Below, piece by piece: positions 20,023-28,063 of a stretch of 64,000 bases of DNA (position 1 is its first letter; every line of letters begins with the position of its first letter). Position numbers and translations under genes: made by a program. The DNA comes from DASXZH01 sp963829965 (lineage in GTDB: Bacteria; Armatimonadota; Fimbriimonadia; Fimbriimonadales; Fimbriimonadaceae). The stretch lies in the NCBI GenBank assembly GCA_963829965.1, contig CAWHLK010000022.1, forward strand, positions 1 to 64,000. Reading direction: 5' to 3'. The notes below the pieces were generated by a model that saw nothing but the letters and a program-made list of their open reading frames with translations, ran no database searches and was not told where the DNA came from.

Positions 20023-20442
20023 CTAAGATGTCTTGCGCGGTTTGAGCTTTGCCAAATGCAGGGCATTCAAGAACTGTTTACAGCCTTCCTTGTATGCCTT
20101 CACCTGGGGCGGAGTTAGAATCGTGAAGAGCTGCTCTTCGAACTGTTCATGCAAGGCGTCCAACCTCGATTCTCTGACTGGTTCATCGAGCTTATCGTTG
20201 TCCTCCACCTGGTCCTCGTCCCCTTCGGTCTTCTTGACGAGGGCATCCACTCGGTCCTTCTGCGGTTTGGTGAGGCAGATTCTGGGAGTGAGCTTCTTGA
20301 ATCCGGCAAAGAACGGCTTCAAGCTGAATCCCTTCTTGCTGTGAGCCGGCTGGAGCGCCGGTGCCGACGGCGGCGCTGTTTGGCCGTAGCCCGCGCACGA
20401 TAAAACGAGAATCGCCCGCATCACCCAGATGGCTTTCTTCAT
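20023..20442 (-). CDS. Small exported Spy/CpxP-like protein
   Basis: A 139-residue protein from the ATG at 20442; a GGAG site just upstream favours this over the ATG at 20454. It has a signal peptide, KKAIWVMRAILVLSCAGYGQ, then a charged helical region. Two LTxxQ-like motifs, LTKPQKDRVDAL and LTPPQVKAYKEG, recall periplasmic chaperones of the Spy/CpxP group. The similarity is weak and the function is unproven. It lies upstream of the sulfotransferase pair on the same strand, 36 bp away. Confidence 0.5.
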   Translation of the reverse strand: MKKAIWVMRAILVLSCAGYGQTAPPSAPALQPAHSKKGFSLKPFFAGFKKLTPRICLTKPQKDRVDALVKKTEGDEDQVEDNDKLDEPVRESRLDALHEQFEEQLFTILTPPQVKAYKEGCKQFLNALHLAKLKPRKTS

Positions 20443-20535
20443 TTTGCTCTCCATTAAAGAAGACGAAGGGTTTCCGTGGGCTTGGCGTGGACATATCTAT
20501 TGACGGGTCGCCTGATTTACCAGACCCGTTGCGGC

Positions 20536-20877
20536 CTACACGGAAGGAGCATGCACGTACTTCTCCACCGTCACATCCCACGTGATCACCATGCCCTCCT
20601 GCACCATCTCGTCCAGGATTTGGAGGAATGGATCCACGCGCTCAGCCAGGTCCACGATCAAGACCAACACCGGCCGGTCCTGGGATAACCGGAAAACATG
20701 GGGGTGGTGGATCACGCTGTTCGCGCCGAAGCCGGTGACGCCGTGAAACGCGGTGGCGCCTGCGAGGCCCTCATTATGGGCGCGTTCGACGATTGCCTTT
20801 TCTAATGGCTCCCCATTCCACCGGTCGCTTTCGCCCAAGAAAATCCCAACCGCCTTTGCCTTGCCTTCTATCTTCAT
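20536..20877 (-). CDS. DUF190 (PII-like) protein, second copy of the fluoride operon
   Basis: A 113-residue protein: KAVGIFLGESDRWNGEPLEK, AHNEGLAGATAFHGVTGFG, and RPVLVLIVDLAERVDPFLQI. This is the DUF190 family, which has a PII-like ferredoxin fold and commonly accompanies crcB/fluC. Its start overlaps the stop of the other DUF190 gene (ATGA). A role in controlling fluoride export is proposed for the family but not proven. Confidence 0.85.
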   Translation of the reverse strand: MKIEGKAKAVGIFLGESDRWNGEPLEKAIVERAHNEGLAGATAFHGVTGFGANSVIHHPHVFRLSQDRPVLVLIVDLAERVDPFLQILDEMVQEGMVITWDVTVEKYVHAPSV

Positions 20878-21215
20878 TCTGATTTGCCGTCCCTATAGAA
20901 CTCCACGTTGACATCCCAGGTCTGCATCAGCCCTTCTCCAATCATCGAGCCTAGGGCGGGGAGGAAAGCGTCTATCTTGTCAACCGTGTCGACGATCACC
21001 ACGGAAAGCGGGAGGTTGGTCATCAACACCTCGATGTTGGCGTCGTGGAAGCTGCCGGCCGCGCCGAAGCTTAGGAAGCCGCGGAACACCGAGGCTCCCG
21101 CAAGCCCGGATTCTTTGGCTTGGCGGACGATCTCCTCGTGAAGCACGCGCCCTTCCCACCGGTCTTCTTCCATGATCAAGATGCTCAGAGCTTTGCCCGG
21201 ACCTTCCAGCTTCAT
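20874..21215 (-). CDS. DUF190 (PII-like) protein, first copy of the fluoride operon
   Basis: A 113-residue DUF190 protein: KALSILIMEEDRWEGRVLHE, ESGLAGASVFRGFLSFG, PLSVVIVDTVDKIDAFLPAL. The ATG at 21215 overlaps the crcB stop by four bases and begins MKLEGPGKA, matching the neighbouring copy. The two DUF190 genes are diverged, sharing about a third of residues by eye, so they may form a heteromer. Confidence 0.85.
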   Translation of the reverse strand: MKLEGPGKALSILIMEEDRWEGRVLHEEIVRQAKESGLAGASVFRGFLSFGAAGSFHDANIEVLMTNLPLSVVIVDTVDKIDAFLPALGSMIGEGLMQTWDVNVEFYRDGKSE

Positions 21216-21607
21216 GGTCTCCCCCCGTGAAGCAGCCGGCTCACCACATCTCCAAGCCAGGTGCCCAGCAAACCGAAGACGACGCTGCCGCAGATGTTTC
21301 CAAAGGCAGGCAAATAGCTTCCGCTTTGAATGAGACCGTAGGTTTCGTTGGAGAAGGATGAGAAGGTGGTGTAGCCGCCGAGAAAACCCACGACCAGGAG
21401 GTTGCGCCACATCGATCCGTCCCGCATCGCAAAAAGCAGCCCGGAGACCAATCCGATCGCGAAGCAGCCGGAGACGTTGACCACAAACGTTCCCCAAGGT
21501 AATTTGGGGCCGGTCTGGTTCATCACCCACTTGGCGAGCCAGAAGCGCCCGTTTGCTCCAAGCCCTGCGCCCAGGAAGACCCACAGGCTATCCGAAAGCC
21601 ACTGCAC
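21212..21607 (-). CDS. crcB: Fluoride channel CrcB/FluC
   Basis: A 131-residue, four-helix membrane protein. Signatures: LGAGLGANGRFWLAKW, GTFVVNVSGCFAIGLVSGLL with the conserved Asn, and GFLGGYTTFSSFSNET with the TTFSS motif lining the pore. It forms a dimeric dual-topology channel that expels fluoride. The start is a GTG at 21607 with a weak ribosome site; other starts nearby are possible. It is the first gene of a three-gene operon with two DUF190 genes. I looked for the fluoride riboswitch upstream and did not find its consensus. Confidence 0.92.
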   Translation of the reverse strand: MQWLSDSLWVFLGAGLGANGRFWLAKWVMNQTGPKLPWGTFVVNVSGCFAIGLVSGLLFAMRDGSMWRNLLVVGFLGGYTTFSSFSNETYGLIQSGSYLPAFGNICGSVVFGLLGTWLGDVVSRLLHGGRP

Positions 21608-21949
21608 CCAACGATTCTGACAGCATTTGCAGCCTTACAGGACTCCGCGTTCCGCCTAGGGCGGAACACTCCTCCCTTCGCTATGTCAACACGGCCCGTT
21701 GGGCTATGAGGCGAACTCCTGCCCGCCCTTACTTCGGGGCTGCGTGGATGGTGACGTCGCCGAAAACCTGAGTCTCCCTTGCCCCCTAGAACTACCAACG
21801 TTTATGTACCATTTAGCGCCGAAAATGTGTACCACCTAAACATTGCCGTGAACTGACAAATCCGCTTCAAATAGACCTCTTCAAGCTCACAATTGGACCA
21901 TATTGGCTCAAACCGGTTTACATACTTGGTACATATTTGCGAAAACTGG
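21608..21949. other. Intergenic region with a hairpin and three TGTACCA motifs
   Basis: Between crcB and pseudopilin 3. It holds an inverted repeat (GTTCCGCC..GGCGGAAC near 21649-21668), and TGTACCA at 21805-21811 and 21828-21834. The complement TGGTACA lies at 21927-21933, 17 bp before the -35 box of the pseudopilin 3 promoter. No coding capacity or riboswitch is evident. Confidence 0.5.
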
Positions 21950-21978
21950 TTGGCATTTTTTGAGTGCTGGTATATAAT
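21950..21978 (+). promoter_or_regulatory. Promoter of pseudopilin gene 3
   Basis: TTGGCA (21950-21955), a 17-bp spacer, and TATAAT (21973-21978), about 65 bp before the ATG. A TGGTACA motif just upstream is a possible regulator site. Confidence 0.7.
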
Positions 21979-22042
21979 GGGAACAGGGACGGATTACATT
22001 TGGTCCATCTCTATTTATTTCGACCAAATGGGAGGAATCATT

Positions 22043-22999
22043 ATGCTAAGTAAGAAACGAGGTTTTACGCTCATCGAGCTACTCGTTGTTATCGCAATCA
22101 TCGCCATCCTCGCCGCGATCCTGTTCCCTGTTTTTGCTCAAGCCAAGTTGGCCGCGAAGGGCATTGCCGCTGTCAGCAACACCAAGCAGATCAGCCTCGG
22201 GATCCTGATGTACACCAACGACTACGACGATATGTGGCCACTCGGAGAAGTGTGGGGCGCGTCGAATGCAGCGTTTGGTTTCGGCGACTCGTACCAGCCA
22301 AACGGCTTCCTCGGATTCAATCCTTGGAGCTATCAAATATTTCCATATATCAAGACCGCCGCGCTCTACATCGACCCAATCGTTGGTGGCAGCGATGGAT
22401 ATCAGCCGGCAACCATGGGTTTCAGCCAATCGGTTTGGGATGCCTACAATACGGAGTTCGGTTACGACTGGACGCTCTTGAACGGAGGATTCTCTAACTC
22501 TTCTGCAGGCAATAATGTCTACGGAAGCACTTGGCCCGGGTTCAACGAGAAACCCCCAACCGCTGTTCAATACAGCACGGCCACAACCAGCCTACAAAGA
22601 CCCTCCGACATGGTGATGCTGACCGAAAGTCCGCTGCATACTGACCCGGGTTATTCAGATGGCTTTTATTGCTTCTTCCTATCAGGATGCTCGACGCTCG
22701 ACGTCATCGAGGGTCCTTATTGCAACTCTCAAATGGGATGCTTTGACCTAAGCAGCTACTGGGGAGTTTCCAACGGGTGGGCAGGTCTGCCAGATACACC
22801 GCAGGGAGTCATCGAAGGTTCGGTTTCCAGCGGCGTGGCGACGCGAGACAATGGTCTTTCCACGACCGCTTTCACAGACGGCCATTCCAAGGCTATGAGC
22901 CTCGGCGCTTTGGCGGTGGGGACGAACTGGAATCCGACCTTTACAAAGAGTCAAGTCAAACTGACCAACGCCAACACGTACCGGTGGTTCCAATATTGA
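22043..22999 (+). CDS. Type IV pilin-like protein (DUF1559-type pseudopilin) 3
   Basis: A 318-residue protein. The ATG at 22043 has GGAGG 8 bp upstream and gives MLSKKRGFTLIELL, the normal prepilin leader; an open frame further upstream is not used. It has FAQAKLAAKGIAAVSNTKQI, the LMYTNDYDDMW segment and FTDGHSKAMS near the C-terminus. It is less similar to pseudopilins 1 and 2 than these are to each other. Its stop overlaps a TTG-started lipoprotein gene. Confidence 0.9.
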   Translation: MLSKKRGFTLIELLVVIAIIAILAAILFPVFAQAKLAAKGIAAVSNTKQISLGILMYTNDYDDMWPLGEVWGASNAAFGFGDSYQPNGFLGFNPWSYQIFPYIKTAALYIDPIVGGSDGYQPATMGFSQSVWDAYNTEFGYDWTLLNGGFSNSSAGNNVYGSTWPGFNEKPPTAVQYSTATTSLQRPSDMVMLTESPLHTDPGYSDGFYCFFLSGCSTLDVIEGPYCNSQMGCFDLSSYWGVSNGWAGLPDTPQGVIEGSVSSGVATRDNGLSTTAFTDGHSKAMSLGALAVGTNWNPTFTKSQVKLTNANTYRWFQY

Positions 23000-23235
23000 G
23001 ATTAACGGTCTTTCTGTCCGTAACCGCAGTAATTGCTGTTCTCGCTGGATGCGGGAGCAGCGACCAACCATCGGTAAACCAACAGGCGATGACCAAGGCT
23101 CCTACCCAGCCATCGGCCGCTGACCAAAAAATGAGCAGGGGCCAAGCCCTCAAGCAGGGAGGGATTCAAATGGGCATGAATCCCAATATGAAGAACGTTC
23201 CCGTTCTCGGTAGCGGGATCAAGGGCGGAAACTGA
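22996..23235 (+). CDS. Small lipoprotein paired with pseudopilin 3
   Basis: A 79-residue protein from a TTG at 22996 that overlaps the pseudopilin stop (TTGA). Its signal peptide is LTVFLSVTAVIAVLAGCGSS, with lipobox VLAGC. The mature part is polar and ends GSGIKGGN, again Gly-rich at the C-terminus and without tyrosine. With 15925-16146 this makes a second pseudopilin-lipoprotein pair. The TTG start is inferred from the signal peptide and the overlap. Confidence 0.65.
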   Translation: MRLTVFLSVTAVIAVLAGCGSSDQPSVNQQAMTKAPTQPSAADQKMSRGQALKQGGIQMGMNPNMKNVPVLGSGIKGGN

Positions 23236-23265
23236 GCCCTTTAGAGTAAGTGCTACCCTCAAGGC

Positions 23266-23292
23266 GGGCCGCATCTTTCAAAGGTGCGGCCC
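23266..23292. terminator. Hairpin between convergent lipoprotein and sulfotransferase genes
   Basis: GGGCCGCA and TGCGGCCC form an 8-bp stem around an 11-nt loop, followed by CGTTTATTT. It is placed like the terminator at 16169-16198 of the first module. Confidence 0.65.
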
Positions 23293-23295
23293 CGT

Positions 23296-25152
23296 TTATT
23301 TGTGCAGTTCGCTCAGCGGGCCGAGCCAACGCTCGTAGTTTCTCCAACGTCCTACCGACCGGTTGAAGACCGGTTGCCTGGCCTGCCATAAGCTGGGCGT
23401 GGAGATCGCATGCTCGTTGCGCTCGTGGTACATGCATGCCTCATCCCATGGCAGCCCCAGGAACTCCAAAATGCGCCGGATCACCGTCTCCCGGTCTTCT
23501 ACCAACCCCTCGTAGTCGATCTCCAGCAGCCGGTCCGCGGGCAGCACCTTTCGCCAGTGCTCCATAAGACGGGAGTATTCGCGGTAGGCGGTGACCAGGG
23601 CCATGCGGTCGTGCGCGAAGTCCGGCCCCGACATGAAGGAAGTGGTGTAGATGGAGAGGCAGGTGTCCAGCGCGTTGCGGCGGCAGTGGAGGATGTGGGC
23701 GTTGGGGAATGCGGCGAGGATCGGGCCGAGAACCATGTAGTTCTGGGGGCTCTTCTCGGTGGTGAAGCGCGCCGGCTCGGATGCCCGCTCCAAGCGCTCC
23801 AAAAACTCCGATGCAATGGCTTGGACCTCCTTTATGCCGGGGACGGTCTTCGCGGTTTGGAACGGGCCGTTGGTCATGGCGGGCCAACCGCCCAGTTCTC
23901 CCGCCGCCGACACTTCCGGATGGCTGGAGACGATCTGCTCCAGCAGCGTTGTGCCGGAGCGAGGCATCCCGACGATGAACACCGGCCTATCGCTCTGGAC
24001 GCCCAGCCCCTCAGATTCTTGTACGAATTTTGGTCCGAACTTGGCAATCGTGGCATCCACCTGCGCGCGCACGGCGGCGGCATTGAAGCGCCTGCCGGTT
24101 GCATTCAGGCGTTCCTGCGAAAGCTTGTTGGCCAGGTCGTAGTTGGCCATCGCCCGCTCGTATTCGGCAAGGTCGTCGTATGCTTTGCCGAGCGCGTAAT
24201 GGAGCATTCGCTGCTCGCCGTGGCCTAGTTTGCCGGAGTCGGCACGCGCTTGCATTTCTTGCACGATCGGGCGGTCGGCTTCCGTCACCGTCTTGCCGGT
24301 GATCTTCACGTAGAGGGCGTCGGAACTTCCCTGCTCGGTATTGGTTTCCTGCTCCAGAACCCTTTCCGCCTCGGAGAATTTGCCGAGCTGCTGCAGCATC
24401 CGGCCGAGAAGAACGCGCGCCTCCCGAAGCCCCGGTTCCAATTCTAGGGCGCGGCGCAAGGAGATTTCCGCTTCCGAGAACTTTCGCTCTTCCACCAGTG
24501 CCTTCCCCAGATAGAGGGCGCTTCGAGCCGAGCCCGGCGCCAGCGCCGCCGCCCGGCGGTAGGACGCGATCGCGCCCTCCAGGTTTCCCACGGCAAGCAG
24601 CAGGTTTCCAAGCTCGGCGTGCGAACCTGGGTTTTTGGGGTCCAGCGAGATCGCCTTTTGGAACTCTTTTGCGGCGTCCTGACCTCGGCCCAGTTGCTGA
24701 TAGGCGAGACCGAGGTGATGGTGAATGGGCGCCATGTTGGGGTCGAAGGAAAGCGCCCGCTCCAGGCTCGCGGCGGCTTCTTCGTAACGCAGAGCGTTCA
24801 GAAAACAGCGCCCTAGATGGAAATGAGGCGACCCAAGGTCAGGCCTCACCTTCATCGCGCGCTTGCAAAGATCAATCGCCTGGTCGGCGTCTCCGTCGAT
24901 CAATGCGAGGTTCGCAAGGCCCAACAGGGCTTGGAAGTTGTTTGGGTCGAGTTCTAGGGCTTGTTTAAGGAGTTGAGCGCTGTGTTCCTTATCGCCGCGC
25001 ACCGCGGCGAGATTGGAGAGCATAAGCTTCGCCCCGATGTGAGTGGGTGCGGCGGCGGAGAGGCGCTGGGAGAGGGTTTCGGCTTCGCCGAAACGGTGCG
25101 CGCGAAAGGCGGCCTGAGCCGCCTCGAAGAGTTGTTCTGCGGATTCTTCTAT
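23296..25152 (-). CDS. TPR-sulfotransferase fusion protein 3
   Basis: The first ATG is at 25023 (575 residues), but the frame stays open upstream. It encodes EESAEQLFEAAQAAFRAHRF, which aligns with the N-terminal TPR of paralogue 1 (AELLQRARTAYEAGDLKQAE). The likely start is therefore near 25152, at an ATA codon or an ATG lost to a base error, giving 618 residues like the paralogues. The sulfotransferase domain has VFIVGMPRSGTTLLEQIVSS and ILHCRRNALDTCLSIYTTSF, the PAPS-binding sites. It ends WRNYERWLGPLSELHK. It faces the pseudopilin 3-lipoprotein pair. Confidence 0.82.
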   Translation of the reverse strand: MEESAEQLFEAAQAAFRAHRFGEAETLSQRLSAAAPTHIGAKLMLSNLAAVRGDKEHSAQLLKQALELDPNNFQALLGLANLALIDGDADQAIDLCKRAMKVRPDLGSPHFHLGRCFLNALRYEEAAASLERALSFDPNMAPIHHHLGLAYQQLGRGQDAAKEFQKAISLDPKNPGSHAELGNLLLAVGNLEGAIASYRRAAALAPGSARSALYLGKALVEERKFSEAEISLRRALELEPGLREARVLLGRMLQQLGKFSEAERVLEQETNTEQGSSDALYVKITGKTVTEADRPIVQEMQARADSGKLGHGEQRMLHYALGKAYDDLAEYERAMANYDLANKLSQERLNATGRRFNAAAVRAQVDATIAKFGPKFVQESEGLGVQSDRPVFIVGMPRSGTTLLEQIVSSHPEVSAAGELGGWPAMTNGPFQTAKTVPGIKEVQAIASEFLERLERASEPARFTTEKSPQNYMVLGPILAAFPNAHILHCRRNALDTCLSIYTTSFMSGPDFAHDRMALVTAYREYSRLMEHWRKVLPADRLLEIDYEGLVEDRETVIRRILEFLGLPWDEACMYHERNEHAISTPSLWQARQPVFNRSVGRWRNYERWLGPLSELHK

Positions 25153-25235
25153 GAGGGAATTATGGCCTAGGCTCCGAGAGCAAATGGTTGGGGAAGGAGT
25201 CGAGATAACAACGAGGCTCTGGCTGAGCTGTGTTT

Positions 25236-25900
25236 AGGCGCAAGTGGTGCCTCCAAAGTGGAACTTTGCCAGGTTCCAATAGCGAAGCGTTGTCATCCCG
25301 ATGGAGGCTCCGGCCGACTGAGGGACGCGGTCATCCCTTCTTCTTCCGGGAGCAAATGGTAGATGTCGGGCCGCGGGCGGCCCGACATCTACCATTTGCC
25401 GGAGGGAAGGGGGAAGCCTCGTTCCTCGCTTCGCTCGGAATGACAACGCTGCGCTATTTGAACCTGGCAAAGTTGGTCCGCGAAAGAGGAGTACTCGCCA
25501 CAAAAGGGCAGCTATCGCTGCCTCGCTTCGCTCGGAATGACAACGCTGCGCTATTTGAACCTGGCAAAGTTGGTCCGCGAAAGAGGAGTACTCGCCACAA
25601 AAGGGGCAGCTATCGCTGCCTCGCTTCGCTCGGAATGACAACGCTGAGCTATTTGAACCTGGCAAAGTTGGTCCGCGACGGAGGAGTACTCGCCGAAAAA
25701 GGGGCAGCTATCGCCGCCTCGCTTCGCTCGGAATGACAACGCTGCGCTCAATTTTTCTTAGGAACGAGGCTCTGGCTAACCCGTGTTTAGCCACAAGTGG
25801 TACCTCCAAGGTGGAACTTGGCCAGCTTCCAATCGCGAAGCGGTGTCATCCCGATGGAGGGCTCCGGCCGACTGAGGGACGCGCTCCTTCCCTCTTCTTT
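25236..25900. repeat. Repeat array: 98-bp tandem units between two direct copies of a ~100-bp element
   Basis: The segment CCTCGCTTCGCTCGGAATGA starts near 25424, 25521, 25619 and 25717, a period of 97-98 bp. The units carry AACCTGGCAAAGTTGGTCCG and GAGGAGTACTCGCC. They are flanked by direct copies at about 25238-25345 and 25795-25890 that share CATCCCGATGGAGG and CTCCGGCCGACTGAGGGACG. Open frames across it are spurious and low complexity. It ends just before the GIY-YIG gene. Confidence 0.85.
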
Positions 25901-25927
25901 TGGCATGGAGGAAGTAGAATTCCGCGC

Positions 25928-26239
25928 ATGGCGCCGAGGCATGAGTATTTCGTGTATATCCTTTCGAATTGGGACGGCTCGAATCTTTACGTAGGAGTCA
26001 CCAGCAATCTGGGAGAGCGGCTTCGACAACATGCCTCAGGAGTGTTTGGCGGCTACTCTTCAGAAGCTGAAACCTTCATCTTGCGCTACTACGAGAAGCA
26101 CAACTACATCCGAAATGCGATTGCGCGCGAAAAACAGATCAAGGGCTTAAGTCGGGAAAAGAAGGTTGCGCTCATCGACGGCGTCAATCCAGAATGGAAA
26201 GACCTGAATCCGGGCTTTCCAGCTAAGGAAGCTCGGTAG
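25928..26239 (+). CDS. GIY-YIG endonuclease-domain protein
   Basis: A 103-residue single-domain protein. YFVYILSNWDGSNLYVGVTS carries the GIY-YIG-like pair (here VYI..YVG). The catalytic Arg is in LGERLRQH and the Glu in the NAIAREKQIKGLSREKK segment. Small proteins like this are related to the UvrC N-terminal nuclease, but their role is unknown. The ATG at 25928 lies right at the edge of the repeat array, whose outer direct copy ends ~30 bp before it. Confidence 0.8.
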   Translation: MAPRHEYFVYILSNWDGSNLYVGVTSNLGERLRQHASGVFGGYSSEAETFILRYYEKHNYIRNAIAREKQIKGLSREKKVALIDGVNPEWKDLNPGFPAKEAR

Positions 26240-26249
26240 CTTCGACCTC

Positions 26250-28019
26250 TCAGAACCCGGTGCCGCTCGTGCCGGTTGAAATCACTACCGGCCTTTCTGG
26301 CACTCCCAGGTCCTGATACCTCTTGCGCAGCCCGCGTACGCGGGCCAGCACCGCGGGCGCGGAAAAGGGTGTTTTGGCCGGAAAGTGAAACGCGGCCGCG
26401 AAGGCGGGCCACATCGGTTCGATGTTGTGGGAGAGGTCGAAAACCATTACCCCTTGCGTGGAGGCGCAGGCGGCTTGGAGGGCGTTCTGCAGGCCGGTGG
26501 GGTCGCCGGCGAAGCCGTCCAGGGCGATGCCCGCTACTGTCCAGCATTGGTCGTCGGTTACGCGGTTGGAAAGTTGGCCGGCGGCTTCTACCGTCGAACC
26601 GACCGGCTTCCCTTCCGTCATCGCTTGGTAGATGGTCGGGGTGCCGTAGTAGCAGCCGGTGATCAGGAAATCCAGAAGGCGGGCGAAGCCGGTCTTTTGG
26701 TAGGACGGGGTCAGAAACTCGAAGCCCGCCTCCAGCGAGGTCGAGCCGTAGTTGCTGCCGAACTCAGGGTATTCGCCATACCAAGAGCCCCCATAGATTC
26801 CAAACAGCACGCCCGGCCTTGCCGCGTTCACGGTTTTCCGAACGCTCAAGACCCAGTTCCTCATTTGCTGCGCGCGCCACAGCATCCACGCGTCAAAGAA
26901 CTTGCCCGGCTTCAGCCCTTTGTGGAGCGTGGTTGAATACGTGTATTGGAAGACATCGTCCGGCCAGTTCACCTTTTGGCCTAGATACTTTTCGAACAGC
27001 GAACGGGAAAGAGGCGAAAAATCGGCGTTCATACCCGCGAATCTCAGCCGGTCGTCGAAGAGAACGCCGTCCACTCCGTATTTGCTGACCACCTCATGAA
27101 CAATCGAGAGCATTCGGTTCTGGACGTCCGGATCGTTCGGGTTCATCATCAGGGGATATTGATCCGGATGATCGGAGGTGCTTGGGAAGGTGGGGCAGGA
27201 GCCAAATTGGACTTGCTGGCCAACGATGAGGTTATCCCTTAAGAACTGCCCTCCCTCTCCAATCGCCGAAAGCAGGGTGTCGCCTTTTTTGAACCCGGTC
27301 GGCACCCCCATATCGGAAATCGCGACGACTTTGCCGTTGGGGTCCAGCACCGCGTCCGTCCCCGACGGGCCCAGATCTCTCTGGGTGGAAATATCCGTAA
27401 TGACGTGGATCTTGTCGTTTTTGAGCACATCCGAGTTGGGTGTGGGGTCAATATCGGCCCAGCGGACGTTTGAGACCAGCGTCGGGAGCGGGACGTAGAG
27501 CACGCTCTGGTGATCCTTCATCGCGTACCCGGGCCCCACTTTGAAGAGGCTGTGCCCTTCGCTAAAAGCGTTCATGCTCGTGAGAAGCATGAGGCCGTTG
27601 CGGTGCGCCTCGCGCACCATAATTGGCAAGGGATCGAAGTCTTTCGGCAGGGTTTGGCCGCGCCAGCTCTCGATTTTTGGGGCGATGGCGCTGTTGTAGA
27701 GGACCTGACCCGAAATCGGCTTGATGTCGAAGACGATGGTGTTAAACCCCACCTCGGCAATTTTCTTGGTGAGGGCGGCGATTTTGTCCTCGGTGTTCAC
27801 CCGGTCTAGATTTGCAGTGCCGTCGATCCACATGATCCGGGCCTGCAGGTGCTGGGCCCGCGCCCACTGCTGGGCAAGGCCCATGCCGTCGTTGTAGTCG
27901 TCCATCATGAGGCCGGAAACCGAGGTGAGCGGCGCCTCCAGTTGGAAACGCTCGTCCGGGGGTTTGATGTTGATGGGGGACTGGACAGCGAGGTGCAGCG
28001 CGGCTGCAATCAAAAGCAT
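26250..28019 (-). CDS. Exported glycosyl hydrolase-like protein (GHL10/DUF187 type)
   Basis: A 589-residue protein with a short hydrophobic N-terminus, LLIAAALHLAVQSPI, likely a signal peptide. The core looks like a (beta/alpha)8 glycosidase of the GHL10/YngK group: ARIMWIDGTANLDRVNTEDK, EVGFNTIVFDIKPISG, REAHRNGLMLLTSMNAFSE, and DGVLFDDRLRFAGMNADFSP with the acidic pair. The substrate is unknown, but such proteins are thought to act on polysaccharides outside the cell. Its 3' end converges on the GIY-YIG gene 11 bp away. Confidence 0.72.
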   Translation of the reverse strand: MLLIAAALHLAVQSPINIKPPDERFQLEAPLTSVSGLMMDDYNDGMGLAQQWARAQHLQARIMWIDGTANLDRVNTEDKIAALTKKIAEVGFNTIVFDIKPISGQVLYNSAIAPKIESWRGQTLPKDFDPLPIMVREAHRNGLMLLTSMNAFSEGHSLFKVGPGYAMKDHQSVLYVPLPTLVSNVRWADIDPTPNSDVLKNDKIHVITDISTQRDLGPSGTDAVLDPNGKVVAISDMGVPTGFKKGDTLLSAIGEGGQFLRDNLIVGQQVQFGSCPTFPSTSDHPDQYPLMMNPNDPDVQNRMLSIVHEVVSKYGVDGVLFDDRLRFAGMNADFSPLSRSLFEKYLGQKVNWPDDVFQYTYSTTLHKGLKPGKFFDAWMLWRAQQMRNWVLSVRKTVNAARPGVLFGIYGGSWYGEYPEFGSNYGSTSLEAGFEFLTPSYQKTGFARLLDFLITGCYYGTPTIYQAMTEGKPVGSTVEAAGQLSNRVTDDQCWTVAGIALDGFAGDPTGLQNALQAACASTQGVMVFDLSHNIEPMWPAFAAAFHFPAKTPFSAPAVLARVRGLRKRYQDLGVPERPVVISTGTSGTGF

Positions 28020-28063
28020 GTATTATTTTGGCGCGAAGCACCACGTTTACGACCTTAAGGGCC

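Noticed and set aside
21608..21800. Fluoride riboswitch before crcB
   Set aside because: The region has a GGCGACGTCACC stretch and a hairpin but lacks the conserved pieces of the crcB motif (GGNGAUGG, UGAUGNCNCCU). Not supported by eye.
25234..25751. Overlapping open frames in the 98-bp array, both strands
   Set aside because: They only exist because the repeat is periodic and stop-poor; no start site or conserved domain.
25236..25900. CRISPR array
   Set aside because: The units are 98 bp and nearly identical throughout; there are no short repeats alternating with unique spacers and no cas genes.
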